From contig JBDNFD010000103.1 in assembly GCA_041689995.1 (NCBI GenBank), positions 1 to 23,696 on the forward strand: a stretch of 23,696 bases of DNA, in the 5' to 3' direction. Below, piece by piece: positions 1-7,575 of the stretch; within the stretch, counting starts at the first letter, position 1; each line of letters opens with the position of its first letter. A program made the position numbers and the translations under genes. Origin of the DNA: DASSWG01 sp041689995. Its GTDB lineage: Bacteria > Bacteroidota > Bacteroidia > Flavobacteriales > Flavobacteriaceae. Under the pieces are notes generated by a model that had not been told where the DNA came from, searched no databases, and saw only the letters and a list, made by a program, of their open reading frames with translations.

Positions 1-122
1 AATAAAATTTGAAACCCTTTCAAGGCTTTACCTTTATATCCAAAAATCCAACGCCCCGCTCAAATTCCCAAAAGAGAAATCAATGAAAACAACACCAATC
101 CCTTGATATAACTACATCTTAA

Positions 123-938
123 CTTTATAGACAGACATTAACTAATCTTATTGCCAAGAATATTGAAGTTTATGAACTGATTCAATTTTATGCAAATTCC
201 ATTCATCTAGCAAAAAACTACGATGGGACAAAAACAAATGATTTCGAAAATAATGTAAAAGCATTTTTAGCACTCCAAGATTTATTTCTTTTCGGTAAAG
301 TTTTATCATTTATCTACTCCAATATGTTTAATCAGGAACTTATGGAAGATTTAATACAGGAGTTTGAGAATCTTTCAATTTTTTATTTGAAGGTTTTGAA
401 AGAAAACAGTCATTCAATAAATATTGAATTGACACAAAATGAAGATAAATGGAATGATTGGTTGCCTAGTCGGAAGAAAAAAAAGAGTGATAACACGAGT
501 AATATATATCAAGATTTGTTAACAATAGATTCAATCAAGAGAGATGTTCAAAATAATTTTGACGAGGGACAGAAAACCATTGAAGATTTAATGTTTCAAC
601 TTGAAAAACCACAAGAGTTTATAATTGAGGCGGGAGAATTATATCAAGTTAATTAGGCAGAGGTAAAAGAAAAGATTGAACAGCCAGTTCAAAAAGAATT
701 ATTTGAAGATCGCGTGCAACTCAATGATAAGGTTGAAATTAAATATATCAATGTCGGAAAAAACCTCAATATTCATTTGGTTGACGAACGGATTAAGAAG
801 TTTACTATGGATAGTACTCTTCAAAAAATTGATATTAAATCGCCGTTAGGAGAGTCATTATTAGGCAAATATGTTGGCGATACTGCTAAAGTTGGTGATT
901 TAGAAAATTATGTTGAGGTGCTGGGAATTGTGAATTAA
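123..938 (+). pseudogene. GreA/GreB C-terminal-domain-like protein, split by in-frame TAG
   Basis: One reading frame stays open from 123 (just after a TAA) to 938 except for a single TAG at 654-656. The first piece (178 codons without an early ATG; first ATG at 324) is a helical, acidic/Lys-rich region with no family I recognise. After the TAG the same frame continues and ends in a segment resembling the FKBP-like C-terminal domain of GreA/GreB: KIDIKSPLGESLLGKYVGD followed by a short beta strand (YVEVLGI). In that family the SPLG...LLGK..GD pattern is the hallmark. GreA-like tails also occur on larger nucleic-acid enzymes, so this may be the end of a bigger lost gene. A GTG at 714 could start the tail alone as 74 aa. 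The missing start, the internal stop and a neighbouring HsdR fragment suggest a decaying locus. The tail's domain call is fairly secure; the function of the whole is unknown. Confidence 0.6.
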
Positions 939-944
939 TATTAA

Positions 945-1157
945 AGAGACATAAAAGTTTCCTTGTCATTACATTCTATTAACGATAAACGGGATTCAGA
1001 TTGGAACAGGGGTGATGATATTAAAGCAGCGTTGAAAGTTGGTTTGATATTATTGCTTGATGAACACGGCTATCCACCTGTGGAGCGGGATGAGGTTTAT
1101 CAGGATATATTTGAACAGGCTGAGAATTATAAGAAACATAGTTATCCAAATAGATGA
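945..1157 (+). pseudogene. C-terminal fragment of type I restriction enzyme R subunit (HsdR)
   Basis: The open stretch begins right after TAA codons at 936-938 and 942-944. It encodes about 64-70 residues containing RGDDIKAALKVGLILLLDEH, then GYPP, then a terminal EQAENYKK. This is the pattern of the extreme C-terminus of type I restriction endonuclease subunits (DUF3387-like region, ending in a GYPP...EQAE helix). A TTG at 963 is the only near-start. The helicase and nuclease parts that make up the rest of an R subunit of roughly 1,000 residues are absent, so this is a tail fragment. It runs convergent to mqo, with stops 35 bp apart. Together with the GreA-like remnant it marks an eroded restriction or defence island that presumably extended leftward. 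Confidence 0.7.
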
Positions 1158-1191
1158 ATTTATAAAAGCTTTCATCAAAACTGTAATCCCT

Positions 1192-2694
1192 TCAATGCAA
1201 AACATCCAATTCCAACTCTTTGGAAGACTTAGCCTGAACTTCTTTAAAAAGTGCTTGGTTCTTTTCAATTTCTTTGTCCCAAAATGGGATCATTCGTGAA
1301 AGTTTTTTACGCCATTCTTCATTGTTGAATTTTGTCGGAAATATATCTGGAATCACTTCTAGCATAATGTTCACCGCGACAGAAGCTCCCGGTGACGCCC
1401 CCAATAAAGCCGTTATTGTCCCGTCTTTGCTGTGCACCACATCCGTTCCAAATTCCAAAATGCCACCTTCTTCCTCGTCCCGTTTGATGATCTGCACCCG
1501 CTGTCCGGCTACTTTCAACTCCCAGTCTTCTGGTTTGGCATCCTGTACGAATTCCCTTAATTCTTCGATTCTATCCATATGATCCATTCGTACCTGCTCG
1601 ATCAAGTATTTTGTCAATGGCAAATTATGCCAGAAAACGCCCCACATAGAGGGAAGGTTACTGAATTTTATGGATTTGAACAAATCGGTGAAGGAACTTT
1701 TTTTGAGGAATTTGGTGCTAAAACCGGCAAAAGGACCGAACATCAATTCCCTTTTTCCATTAATATAGCGGGTGTCCAAATGTGGTGTGGACATTGGTGG
1801 CGCGTTCAAACCCGCTTTACTATATACCTTGGCGTGATGTTGTTCAATGACTTCCCTATTGTTGCAAACAAGCCATTGCCCGCTCACCGGAAATCCGCCA
1901 TAACCTTTCTTCTCCGGGATTTCCACTTTTTGCAGAAGTGGCAGCGCTCCGCCACCGGCACCGATAAACACATGGTTTGCGTCGTAATAACTTTTTTTGC
2001 CCGTATTTAAATTTTTTACTTCCGCAAACCATTCCGTGGAATTTCCCGGATCTATATCTTCAACTTCATGAGCCATATGTACCGGGGTGTCGAATCGATT
2101 TTCCAGAATATGAAAAAATTTCTTTGTCAATACCCCGAAATTTATCTCTGTGCCAATTTCCATACGTGTCGCCGCCATGGGTTCTCTTTTGGCTCGGTCG
2201 TTCATGATCAATGGAAACCAAGATTTTAGAATTTCCGGATCTTCTGAATATTTCATCGATTGGAAGGCAATGGAAGATTGCATGGCTTCATATCGTCTTT
2301 TTAGGAAGTCCACATTTTCTTTGCCCAAAACCCAACTATGATGCGGAACGTTATGTATAAAATCACGTGGGTTTTCAATTAGTTTTTGTTCCACGAGATA
2401 GCTCCAAAACTGCTTGGATTGTTCAAATTGTTTGAAAATTTCCATCGCTTTGGAGATATTGATATTTCCATTTTTATCTTCGGGAGTATAGTTCAATTCA
2501 CAAAATGCCGAATGTCCGGTTCCGGAATTGTTCCAAGCTGCGGAACTTTCTTGTGCCACTTTATCCAAACGTTCTAGAATCAGGATTTTGATTTCCGGAT
2601 CTAGCAGTTTCAACATAAGTGAAAGCGTGGCGCTCATAATGCCACCACCCACACAAATCAAATCGTATTTTTCGGAATGCTTGACTTTAGCCAT
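1192..2694 (-). CDS. mqo: Malate dehydrogenase (quinone)
   Basis: This 500-residue protein has the layout of malate:quinone oxidoreductase, a membrane-associated FAD enzyme that oxidises L-malate to oxaloacetate and passes electrons to the quinone pool. It provides an NAD-independent step in the TCA cycle. An N-terminal FAD-binding beta-alpha-beta motif is visible (ICVGGGIMSATLS, residues 13-25). It is followed by the family signature around AAWNNSGTGHSAFCELNYTP and, near the C-terminus, by LLGASPGASVAVNIML. Length agrees with the family (about 490-500). The ATG at 2694 lies 13 bp downstream of a TACCTTTG promoter box, giving a very short leader as is common in this phylum. It is monocistronic and convergent with the HsdR fragment. 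No frameshift or missing motif was seen. Confidence 0.96.
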   Translation of the reverse strand: MAKVKHSEKYDLICVGGGIMSATLSLMLKLLDPEIKILILERLDKVAQESSAAWNNSGTGHSAFCELNYTPEDKNGNINISKAMEIFKQFEQSKQFWSYLVEQKLIENPRDFIHNVPHHSWVLGKENVDFLKRRYEAMQSSIAFQSMKYSEDPEILKSWFPLIMNDRAKREPMAATRMEIGTEINFGVLTKKFFHILENRFDTPVHMAHEVEDIDPGNSTEWFAEVKNLNTGKKSYYDANHVFIGAGGGALPLLQKVEIPEKKGYGGFPVSGQWLVCNNREVIEQHHAKVYSKAGLNAPPMSTPHLDTRYINGKRELMFGPFAGFSTKFLKKSSFTDLFKSIKFSNLPSMWGVFWHNLPLTKYLIEQVRMDHMDRIEELREFVQDAKPEDWELKVAGQRVQIIKRDEEEGGILEFGTDVVHSKDGTITALLGASPGASVAVNIMLEVIPDIFPTKFNNEEWRKKLSRMIPFWDKEIEKNQALFKEVQAKSSKELELDVLH

Positions 2695-2707
2695 ACATTG
2701 TTTTTTT

Positions 2708-2715
2708 CAAAGGTA
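2708..2715 (-). promoter_or_regulatory. mqo promoter -7 box (TACCTTTG)
   Basis: TACCTTTG on the minus strand matches the Bacteroidota -7 consensus TAnnTTTG and lies 13 bp upstream of the mqo ATG. No clear TTTG -33 element is visible at the expected distance, so the call rests on the -7 box and its position. Confidence 0.55.
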
Positions 2716-2716
2716 A

Positions 2717-3022
2717 ATAATATTGATTTTTTAGTCGTCTAATAATAAATTTTATAAAAAATTTAGCTTATCAAAAAAAGAACAAATCAATAACCTTTAT
2801 TTCTTTTCGATTCCGGAAACATTTGCCATAACTTTGAGCCACACCCGTTAATAACGATTTGTTACAATGTTTGATTTCCCTTTACTGGTTTTTCATACCG
2901 CCAGTTTTGGCAGCATTTCAGAAACAGTTTCAGGGTTCAGATGTTCCTTGATTTTGTTCACAGTCTATAACTTCAAGTAATTTCTTTTCGGTAAAGTAAA
3001 TGCCGACTTTTGTCGTATTAAA
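2717..3022. other. Intergenic region between mqo and yeiH-like gene
   Basis: This divergent spacer of about 300 bp holds no complete gene. A plus-strand TAACTTTG at 2829-2836 fits the TAnnTTTG box and could start a transcript for the downstream transporter with a leader of about 180 nt. On the minus strand, 2893-2961 reads as a 22-residue amphipathic tail (ends PETVSEMLPKLAV, then TGA) with no start codon other than a GTG. It looks like the end of a lost gene of unidentified family. No stable hairpin was found. Confidence 0.4.
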
Positions 3023-4018
3023 ATGAATATGGATATGAAATCTTCCAGAAAAGGAAAAAACGCTTTAAAAAGTAATGAACCGTTTTTTAAACTAGATTTA
3101 AAATACAGAAAAGTACTCTTTATAGTTGGGGTGGTTCTTTGCTCTTCAACTTTTTTATCTCCCGCGTTTGCATTGTTTCTCGGATTGTTTTTTGCGCAAT
3201 TTATCGGACATCCTTACATGCATTTAAATCGACGGGCCACAAAGATATTGCTGCAAGCATCGGTCGTTGGTTTGGGGTTTGGTATGAACATAGTGAGCGC
3301 AATGGAAGTGGGTGGTGAAGGATTGACTTTTACCGTAATTTCTATTTTCGGAACATTGACCGTGGGATTTTTGTTGGGAAAATTATTTAAAGTTGAAGAG
3401 AAAATATCATATCTTGTTTCTTGTGGCACGGCAATTTGCGGCGGAAGTGCCATTGCAGCCGTTGCACCAGTGATCAAGGCAAATGAGAAACAAATCTCGG
3501 TCGGTTTGGGAGTGGTTTTTATCCTCAACGCAGTGGCATTGTTCATTTTTCCCAGCATTGGGCACGCGTTAGGATTGTCACAAGAAGAATTTGGTTTATG
3601 GAGTGCCATTGCGATTCATGACACCAGCTCGGTGGTGGGTGCTGCCAGTCAATATGGCCCAGAAGCATTGAAAGTAGCGGTAACCGTGAAATTGGTCCGC
3701 GCGTTATGGATTATTCCCGTGGCGTTTTTATCTACTTTTCTTTTTAAGAACAAACAGAAAAAAATAAGTATTCCATGGTTCATCGGTTTTTTTGTCCTCG
3801 CAATGGTCGCAAACACTTATGTTCCCTTTGTCCAAGATTACAGTGGATATATCGTAACCGTTGCCAAAGCAGGTCTTACATTAACTTTGTTTTTAATCGG
3901 AGCAGGATTATCAAAAGAGGTCGTTCGTTCCGTAGGTTTTCGTCCGTTTATACAAGGGATTTTACTGTGGATACTTATTGCAAGCATTTCGCTTTGGGCG
4001 GTCATTTACTTTTCATGA
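3023..4018 (+). CDS. YeiH/UPF0324-family putative sulfate exporter
   Basis: A 331-residue polytopic membrane protein of the YeiH (UPF0324, conserved hypothetical 698) family, annotated elsewhere as putative sulfate exporters; direct biochemical evidence for the substrate is thin. It has about ten hydrophobic segments starting near residue 29. The family hallmark SCGTAICGGSAIAAVAPVI appears near residues 132-150, and IHDTSSVVGAASQYG near residues 198-212. A Lys-rich cytoplasmic N-terminus precedes the first segment. ATG codons at 3023, 3029 and 3035 are all possible starts; none has a clear Shine-Dalgarno, as is usual in this phylum. The last 133 bp of the gene plus 33 bp beyond the stop are duplicated about 1 kb downstream. 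Family is secure; transported substrate is not. Confidence 0.9.
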   Translation: MNMDMKSSRKGKNALKSNEPFFKLDLKYRKVLFIVGVVLCSSTFLSPAFALFLGLFFAQFIGHPYMHLNRRATKILLQASVVGLGFGMNIVSAMEVGGEGLTFTVISIFGTLTVGFLLGKLFKVEEKISYLVSCGTAICGGSAIAAVAPVIKANEKQISVGLGVVFILNAVALFIFPSIGHALGLSQEEFGLWSAIAIHDTSSVVGAASQYGPEALKVAVTVKLVRALWIIPVAFLSTFLFKNKQKKISIPWFIGFFVLAMVANTYVPFVQDYSGYIVTVAKAGLTLTLFLIGAGLSKEVVRSVGFRPFIQGILLWILIASISLWAVIYFS

Positions 4019-4078
4019 GAAGTTTAAATGTGGATTGATCTATCTTTTTTTGTTATTGTGCCCTGTACTTTTTAACAA

Positions 4079-4234
4079 TCAAGTTGTTTCTTTTGTCCGT
4101 TTTGTCGATCCGCGTTTTTTCTTTTTAAGCTTGCGCTGTTTGATATAAAGGCTTAATTCTTTTTCTTCTTTTTTTGTCAGTGGTCCTAGTCCACCCATAA
4201 CATCCACGTCCAATTCTTTTTTTTCCTTTTTCAT
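4079..4234 (-). CDS. Small Lys-rich protein (51 aa), coupled to GNAT-like gene
   Basis: The ATG at 4234 follows the TAA of the GNAT-like gene with one base between (TAA-A-ATG), so the two are almost certainly translated from one message. The product has 51 residues: an acidic/Lys N-terminus, a turn-rich GGLGPLTKKEEKEL segment, then a strongly basic tail (KLKKKKRGSTKRTK). It has no signal peptide or membrane segment. The basic tail suggests nucleic-acid or ribosome contact, but that is inference only. A 48-residue copy lies at 5315-5461, and its reading frame survived the partial duplication. No family recognised. Confidence 0.7.
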   Translation of the reverse strand: MKKEKKELDVDVMGGLGPLTKKEEKELSLYIKQRKLKKKKRGSTKRTKETT

Positions 4235-4235
4235 T

Positions 4236-4766
4236 TTATTGTCCTTTAAAATATTTGTTTAGCAATTTTAGCGATGCTTGTGTTTCAATAATCATTACCC
4301 TACCACCGAAATGAAATGCGCCAAGTGTCTTTTCGTAATGTTCAATCAGGTTTGTCTTTGATAGGAAAGAAACATTCCCCTGGTGTCCGCGTTGGAAAGA
4401 AAGTTTGCAGGCATATGCAACCAAATTTCCCGGAACGCCAGAGTACATTTTTGGTTTGCCTTTATTGAAAGGCGCACTCTCCACCAAATGAATAAAAACG
4501 TGGTCGGCTTTAACTTCCAAACTTATCAGTCCTTGAATAATAGTCGGATTGTTGACGATGGTCAACTTGTAAACATCCCTTATGGGTTCTTTAAATTCAC
4601 TTTTCCAATCAAAAAGCCAACCATTTTTATTGGAGACCGACTTGAGGTCGTTTTTTGTCAGAACAGCAATTTCGGTTGCGAAGTTATCGCCTGTTACCAC
4701 ATTTTCAATACTGTTGGTCAATTTATCGATAAAAAAATCAAGTCCTGTTTCTTCCTTTTTACTCAT
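4236..4766 (-). CDS. GNAT-like protein of unknown substrate (176 aa)
   Basis: A soluble 176-residue protein. Its second half follows the GNAT N-acetyltransferase pattern: a strand (ISLEVKADHVFIHLVESAP, residues 81-99), then the acetyl-CoA loop and helix region (GVPGNLVAYACKLSFQRG, residues 110-127), a strand (NVSFLS), and the C-terminal LIEHYEKTLGA helix (140-150). The pyrophosphate-binding loop is atypical: the usual Q/R-x-x-G-x-G/A is replaced by GVPGN, so catalysis is not assured. The N-terminal 60 residues are mixed helix/strand with no recognised domain. The ATG at 4766 is the only sensible start. It is followed one base later by the small Lys-rich gene. Its 3' end (96 bp) recurs at 5463-5561. 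Another acyl-CoA-binding fold or a cryptic toxin is possible; I see no evidence for the latter beyond the two-gene layout. Confidence 0.72.
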   Translation of the reverse strand: MSKKEETGLDFFIDKLTNSIENVVTGDNFATEIAVLTKNDLKSVSNKNGWLFDWKSEFKEPIRDVYKLTIVNNPTIIQGLISLEVKADHVFIHLVESAPFNKGKPKMYSGVPGNLVAYACKLSFQRGHQGNVSFLSKTNLIEHYEKTLGAFHFGGRVMIIETQASLKLLNKYFKGQ

Positions 4767-4893
4767 TTAGCTAATTTACGTAAATTATTGTCACTAGCCA
4801 CCTGAATTGTTAAAAGGAAATGGCTGTTTAGCAAACGGCACTACGGTATAATGAATCATGAAGGGAAATACATCTAAAAATGATCGTTTTAAG

Positions 4894-5059
4894 TTTGTTT
4901 TTAATCGGAGCAGAATTGTCAAAAGAGGTCGTTCGTTCCGTAGGTTTTAGTCCGTTTATACAAGGGATTTTACTGTGGATACTCATTGCAAGCATCTCGC
5001 TTTGGGCGGTCATTTACTTTTCATAAGATGTTTAAATGTGGATTGATCTATCTTTTTTT
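4894..5059 (+). pseudogene. Second copy of the 3' end of the YeiH-family gene
   Basis: This 166-bp segment matches 3886-4051 at a constant offset of 1008, with no gaps and only about eight substitutions. It covers the last 44 codons of the transporter, the stop and 33 bp beyond. Most coding differences are silent (TTA/TTG, CTT/CTC, ATT/ATC) or stop-to-stop (TGA to TAA); two change residues (Gly to Glu, Arg to Ser). No start or upstream part of the gene is present, so it is not expressible as a transporter. The pattern fits a copy taken from a diverged functional allele better than free decay, but the sample is small. Confidence 0.9.
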
Positions 5060-5286
5060 CCACGTTTCGGGATTAAGGCTGGTATGATAAACCCGGGAGA
5101 TGACGATTAATTTTTGAAAATCATCGTTTCGTGGCTATGAAAAGCAGTGTGCAAAAACGTGCGTAACTTTCCGCCGAAAATTTACCTTTCCAAACCAGCG
5201 TACTGCTGCCCGCGAGTCTGGGCTGGCAGGTTTTTCCGAATTGTTTGCCATTCCCGTACGAAGCTGTTTTTTATAGCCGCTTTTAT
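5060..5286. other. 227-bp segment present only in the second copy of the duplicated block
   Basis: In the first copy the yeiH tail and the small-gene block are separated by 8 bp (4052-4059); in the second copy 227 bp lie between the same two points. The segment is visibly more GC-rich than its flanks. On the minus strand it contains an open stretch of about 49 codons without an ATG start, with a compositionally protein-like reading (KQFGKTCQPRLAGSSTLVWK). Its first bases (TCCAC) could pair with GTGGA in the preceding repeat. There are no terminal inverted repeats or transposase. It may be a small inserted or interspersed element, or sequence lost from copy one. Identity unknown. Confidence 0.5.
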
Positions 5287-5561
5287 GCCCTCTGTTTTTT
5301 AACAATCAAGTTGTTTATTTTGTCCGTTTTGCCGACCTGCGTTTTTTCTTTTTAAGCTTGCACTGTTTGATATAAAGGCTTAATTCTTTTTCTTCTTTTT
5401 TTGTCAGTGGTCCTAGTCCACCGATAACATCCACGTCCAATTCTTTTTTTTCCTTTTTCATTTTATTGTCCTTTAAAATATTTGTTAAGCAATTTAAGCG
5501 ACGCTTGTGTTTCAATAATCATTACCCTACCACCGAAATGAAATGCGCCAAGTGTCTTTTC
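5287..5561 (-). repeat. Second copy of small-gene/GNAT-tail block (275 bp)
   Basis: This segment matches 4060-4334 at a constant offset of 1227 with no indels and scattered substitutions. It contains the complete small Lys-rich gene and the last ~33 codons of the GNAT-like gene, then stops abruptly at 5561, where unrelated sequence begins. With 4894-5059 it shows that the order yeiH tail - small gene - GNAT was duplicated as one block. Confidence 0.92.
5315..5461 (-). CDS. Small Lys-rich protein, second copy (48 aa)
   Basis: This is a paralogue of the 51-residue protein at 4079-4234, starting at the equivalent ATG (5461). It is identical through most of the GGLGPLTKKEEKELSLYIKQ core. Visible changes are Met13Ile, Arg34Cys and substitutions in the basic tail, and a GAA-to-TAA change ends it three codons early. 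The GNAT-like gene that should precede it is reduced to its last third, so its normal translational coupling is gone. An in-frame ATG further upstream at 5515 would give 66 aa but lies inside the GNAT remnant, so I prefer 5461. Whether it is still expressed is unclear. Confidence 0.5.
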   Translation of the reverse strand: MKKEKKELDVDVIGGLGPLTKKEEKELSLYIKQCKLKKKKRRSAKRTK

Positions 5562-5695
5562 AGGATTTCTTTTTTTTGTTGTTCCGACAAATCATCGACT
5601 TGTTCTTGATCAATCCCGATCTATTTTTTTCTGAGTTTGTTCCATTGGGAAATAGGAATAAAACCCCCCGTGGTTTTTCCTTTGCTGATTCTCAT
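5522..5695 (-). pseudogene. Chimeric small ORF joined to duplicated GNAT tail, with in-frame TAG
   Basis: The frame from ATG 5695 reads MRISKGKTTGGFIPISQWNK..., hits a TAG at 5623-5621, then continues in the same frame with IDQEQVDDLSEQQKKEIL. The latter is an acidic helical segment that looks coding. At 5561 it runs into the duplicated GNAT tail in the wrong frame and ends at 5522. So a small gene of unrecognised family appears to have lost its 3' end to the duplication junction and then gained a stop. Its size and acidic tail recall small antitoxin-type proteins, but no family could be named. Confidence 0.4.
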
Positions 5696-5710
5696 TGCAA
5701 ATTGTATGCG

Positions 5711-5743
5711 AACCCTTTCAGAGTTTAAAACTCTGAAAGGGTT
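5711..5743. repeat. Perfect 16-bp inverted repeat
   Basis: AACCCTTTCAGAGTTT, one central A, then its exact reverse complement. It could form a very stable hairpin, but no T-run follows on either strand within a few bases, so a classical terminator is doubtful. It lies 78 bp past the prfC stop. A related half-sequence (AAACCCTTTCA) occurs at about position 14-24. It is probably an interspersed palindromic repeat that may also protect or end the prfC message. Confidence 0.75.
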
Positions 5744-5820
5744 GGACTATAATTTGATCTTACCCTCCATAAATCATATAGAGGCAATTATTTCAATGGC
5801 TTTAAAAAATATCCACTGAC

Positions 5821-7419
5821 TCAAAACTCCGAAACAAAATGAAATTTAATATGCGGGTATTTTTGCTGGGTCATTTGTAATGAAAAGGCCGAATCCGCAA
5901 AAAAGACGAGTTGCCCTTTTTTATCTTTTGCCATAAATTTGCTTTTCACGCGTAGAAAATCCTTGAATTCCTCGCTTTTTTCATCCGAAGTTTCGGGATC
6001 GGGTTCTACCCAACAGGCTTTGTGAACATTCAGGTTTTCATAGGTGCATTTTGCACCATATTCGTGTTCCAGCCGATATTGAATTACTTCATATTGCAGT
6101 GCACCCACGGTGCCGATCACCTTTCGGTTGTTCATTTCTAATTTGAACAATTGTGCCACACCTTCGTCCATCAATTGGTCAATTCCTTTTTCCAATTGTT
6201 TGGATTTCATCGGATCGGCATTGTTGATGTATCGAAAATGTTCCGGTGAAAAACTTGGGATTCCCTTATAGCGCAATATTTCTCCTTCCGTCAGCGTGTC
6301 GCCGATTTTGAAATTTCCCGTGTCGTGCAAACCAACAATATCGCCGGGATAAGAAACATCCACGATTTCTTTCCGCTCCGCAAAAAACGCATTGGGACTG
6401 GAAAACTTCATTTTTTTGTTGTTCCGAACATGAAGATAAAATTTATTACGCTCGAATTTTCCGGAAACAATTTTTACAAAAGCCAACCGGTCCCGGTGTT
6501 TCGGATCCATATTAGCATGGATTTTGAAAACGAATCCTGTGAAATCATCTTCTTTCGGATCGATAATTCGAATATCACTCTCCTTTTTTCGGGGTTTTGG
6601 CGCAATTTCCACGAAACAATCCAATAATTCCCTGACGCCGAAATTGTTCAGTGCAGAGCCAAAAAATACGGGTTGTAAATTGCCGGCCAAATAGGCTTCA
6701 CGGTCGAATGGCGGATAAACGCCTTGCATTAATTCGAGCTCCTCACGCAAGGTTTCTGCTGATTTTTTTCCAATCAGATTTTCCAATTGTTCCGAATTTA
6801 AATCTGAAATTTCAATGGTTTCCTCTATGTTTTTTCGGGAATCGCCACTGAAAAGATTGATGTTTTTCTCCCAAAGATTATAAATTCCTTTAAAATCATA
6901 GCCGATTCCAATGGGAAGGCCCAGCGGTGTTACCCGCAGATGCAGTTTTTGTTCAATTTCGTCCAACAATTCAAACGCATCTTTTCCCTCGCGATCTAAT
7001 TTGTTCACAAAAACAATCATTGGAATATTGCGCATTCGGCAAACTTCCACGAGTTTCTCGGTTTGTTCCTCGACGCCTTTTGCGACATCGATCACCACAA
7101 TCACACTGTCAACTGCGGTCAGTGTACGAAATGTATCTTCCGCAAAATCTTTATGTCCCGGCGTATCGAGAATATTTATTTTGTAACCTTTATATTCAAA
7201 AGCCAATACCGAAGTGGAAACTGAAATTCCCCGCTGTCGCTCGATTTCCATAAAATCGGAAGTTGCCCCTTTTTTTATTTTATTGGATTTCACTGCGCCG
7301 GCTTCATGAATGGCACCACCAAAAAGCAATAATTTTTCGGTCAAAGTGGTTTTCCCGGCATCGGGGTGGGAAATGATGCCAAAGGTTCTGCGCCTGTTTA
7401 TTTCGTCTTGGAATTTCAT
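5821..7419 (-). CDS. prfC: Peptide chain release factor 3
   Basis: RF3 is the translational GTPase that recycles RF1 and RF2 from the ribosome after peptide release. From the ATG at 7419 the protein has 532 residues, the usual length. GTPase motifs are intact: SHPDAGKTT (17-25), QRGISV (62-67), DTPGH (85-89) and NKLD (139-142). The RF3-type domain 2 and C-terminal region follow (GALQYEVIQYRLEHEYGA). A longer ORF begins at 7452, but its extra 11 residues lie outside the family and MKFQDEINRRRTFGIISHPD is the standard beginning. A GATCTTTG just upstream resembles the -7 box weakly. It is monocistronic and transcribed divergently from the DoxX-type gene. Confidence 0.95.
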   Translation of the reverse strand: MKFQDEINRRRTFGIISHPDAGKTTLTEKLLLFGGAIHEAGAVKSNKIKKGATSDFMEIERQRGISVSTSVLAFEYKGYKINILDTPGHKDFAEDTFRTLTAVDSVIVVIDVAKGVEEQTEKLVEVCRMRNIPMIVFVNKLDREGKDAFELLDEIEQKLHLRVTPLGLPIGIGYDFKGIYNLWEKNINLFSGDSRKNIEETIEISDLNSEQLENLIGKKSAETLREELELMQGVYPPFDREAYLAGNLQPVFFGSALNNFGVRELLDCFVEIAPKPRKKESDIRIIDPKEDDFTGFVFKIHANMDPKHRDRLAFVKIVSGKFERNKFYLHVRNNKKMKFSSPNAFFAERKEIVDVSYPGDIVGLHDTGNFKIGDTLTEGEILRYKGIPSFSPEHFRYINNADPMKSKQLEKGIDQLMDEGVAQLFKLEMNNRKVIGTVGALQYEVIQYRLEHEYGAKCTYENLNVHKACWVEPDPETSDEKSEEFKDFLRVKSKFMAKDKKGQLVFFADSAFSLQMTQQKYPHIKFHFVSEF

Positions 7420-7533
7420 CGCGCAAAGATCGAAAAAATGCTGCGAATGCACGAATGTTTATTCTGAAAACATGAACCCTGAAATTTTTTGGGCAGTCCG
7501 GAGATTCAAGGGTCCTTATCTGGTTTGTTTTCG

Positions 7534-7541
7534 TATTTTTG
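7534..7541 (+). promoter_or_regulatory. Promoter -7 box (TATTTTTG) for the DoxX-type gene
   Basis: TATTTTTG fits TAnnTTTG. Transcription starting about 7 bp later would give a leader of roughly 28 nt to the ATG at 7576, but only about 10 nt to the TTG at 7558. This favours the ATG. No convincing -33 element is visible. Confidence 0.45.
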
Positions 7542-7575
7542 AAAACCAGTTAATAATTTGAAAAACCCCGGAATC

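Noticed and set aside
1274..2716. Plus-strand ORFs opposite mqo
   Set aside because: They are antisense to mqo and lack recognisable motifs.
4828..5013. 61-aa minus-strand ORF
   Set aside because: It is antisense to the duplicated yeiH tail, with no start context or similarity.
5060..5286. Complete insertion sequence
   Set aside because: No transposase, terminal inverted repeats or target-site duplication could be seen.
5711..5743. Classical rho-independent terminator for prfC
   Set aside because: The stem is perfect but no T-run follows in either direction; kept as an inverted repeat instead.
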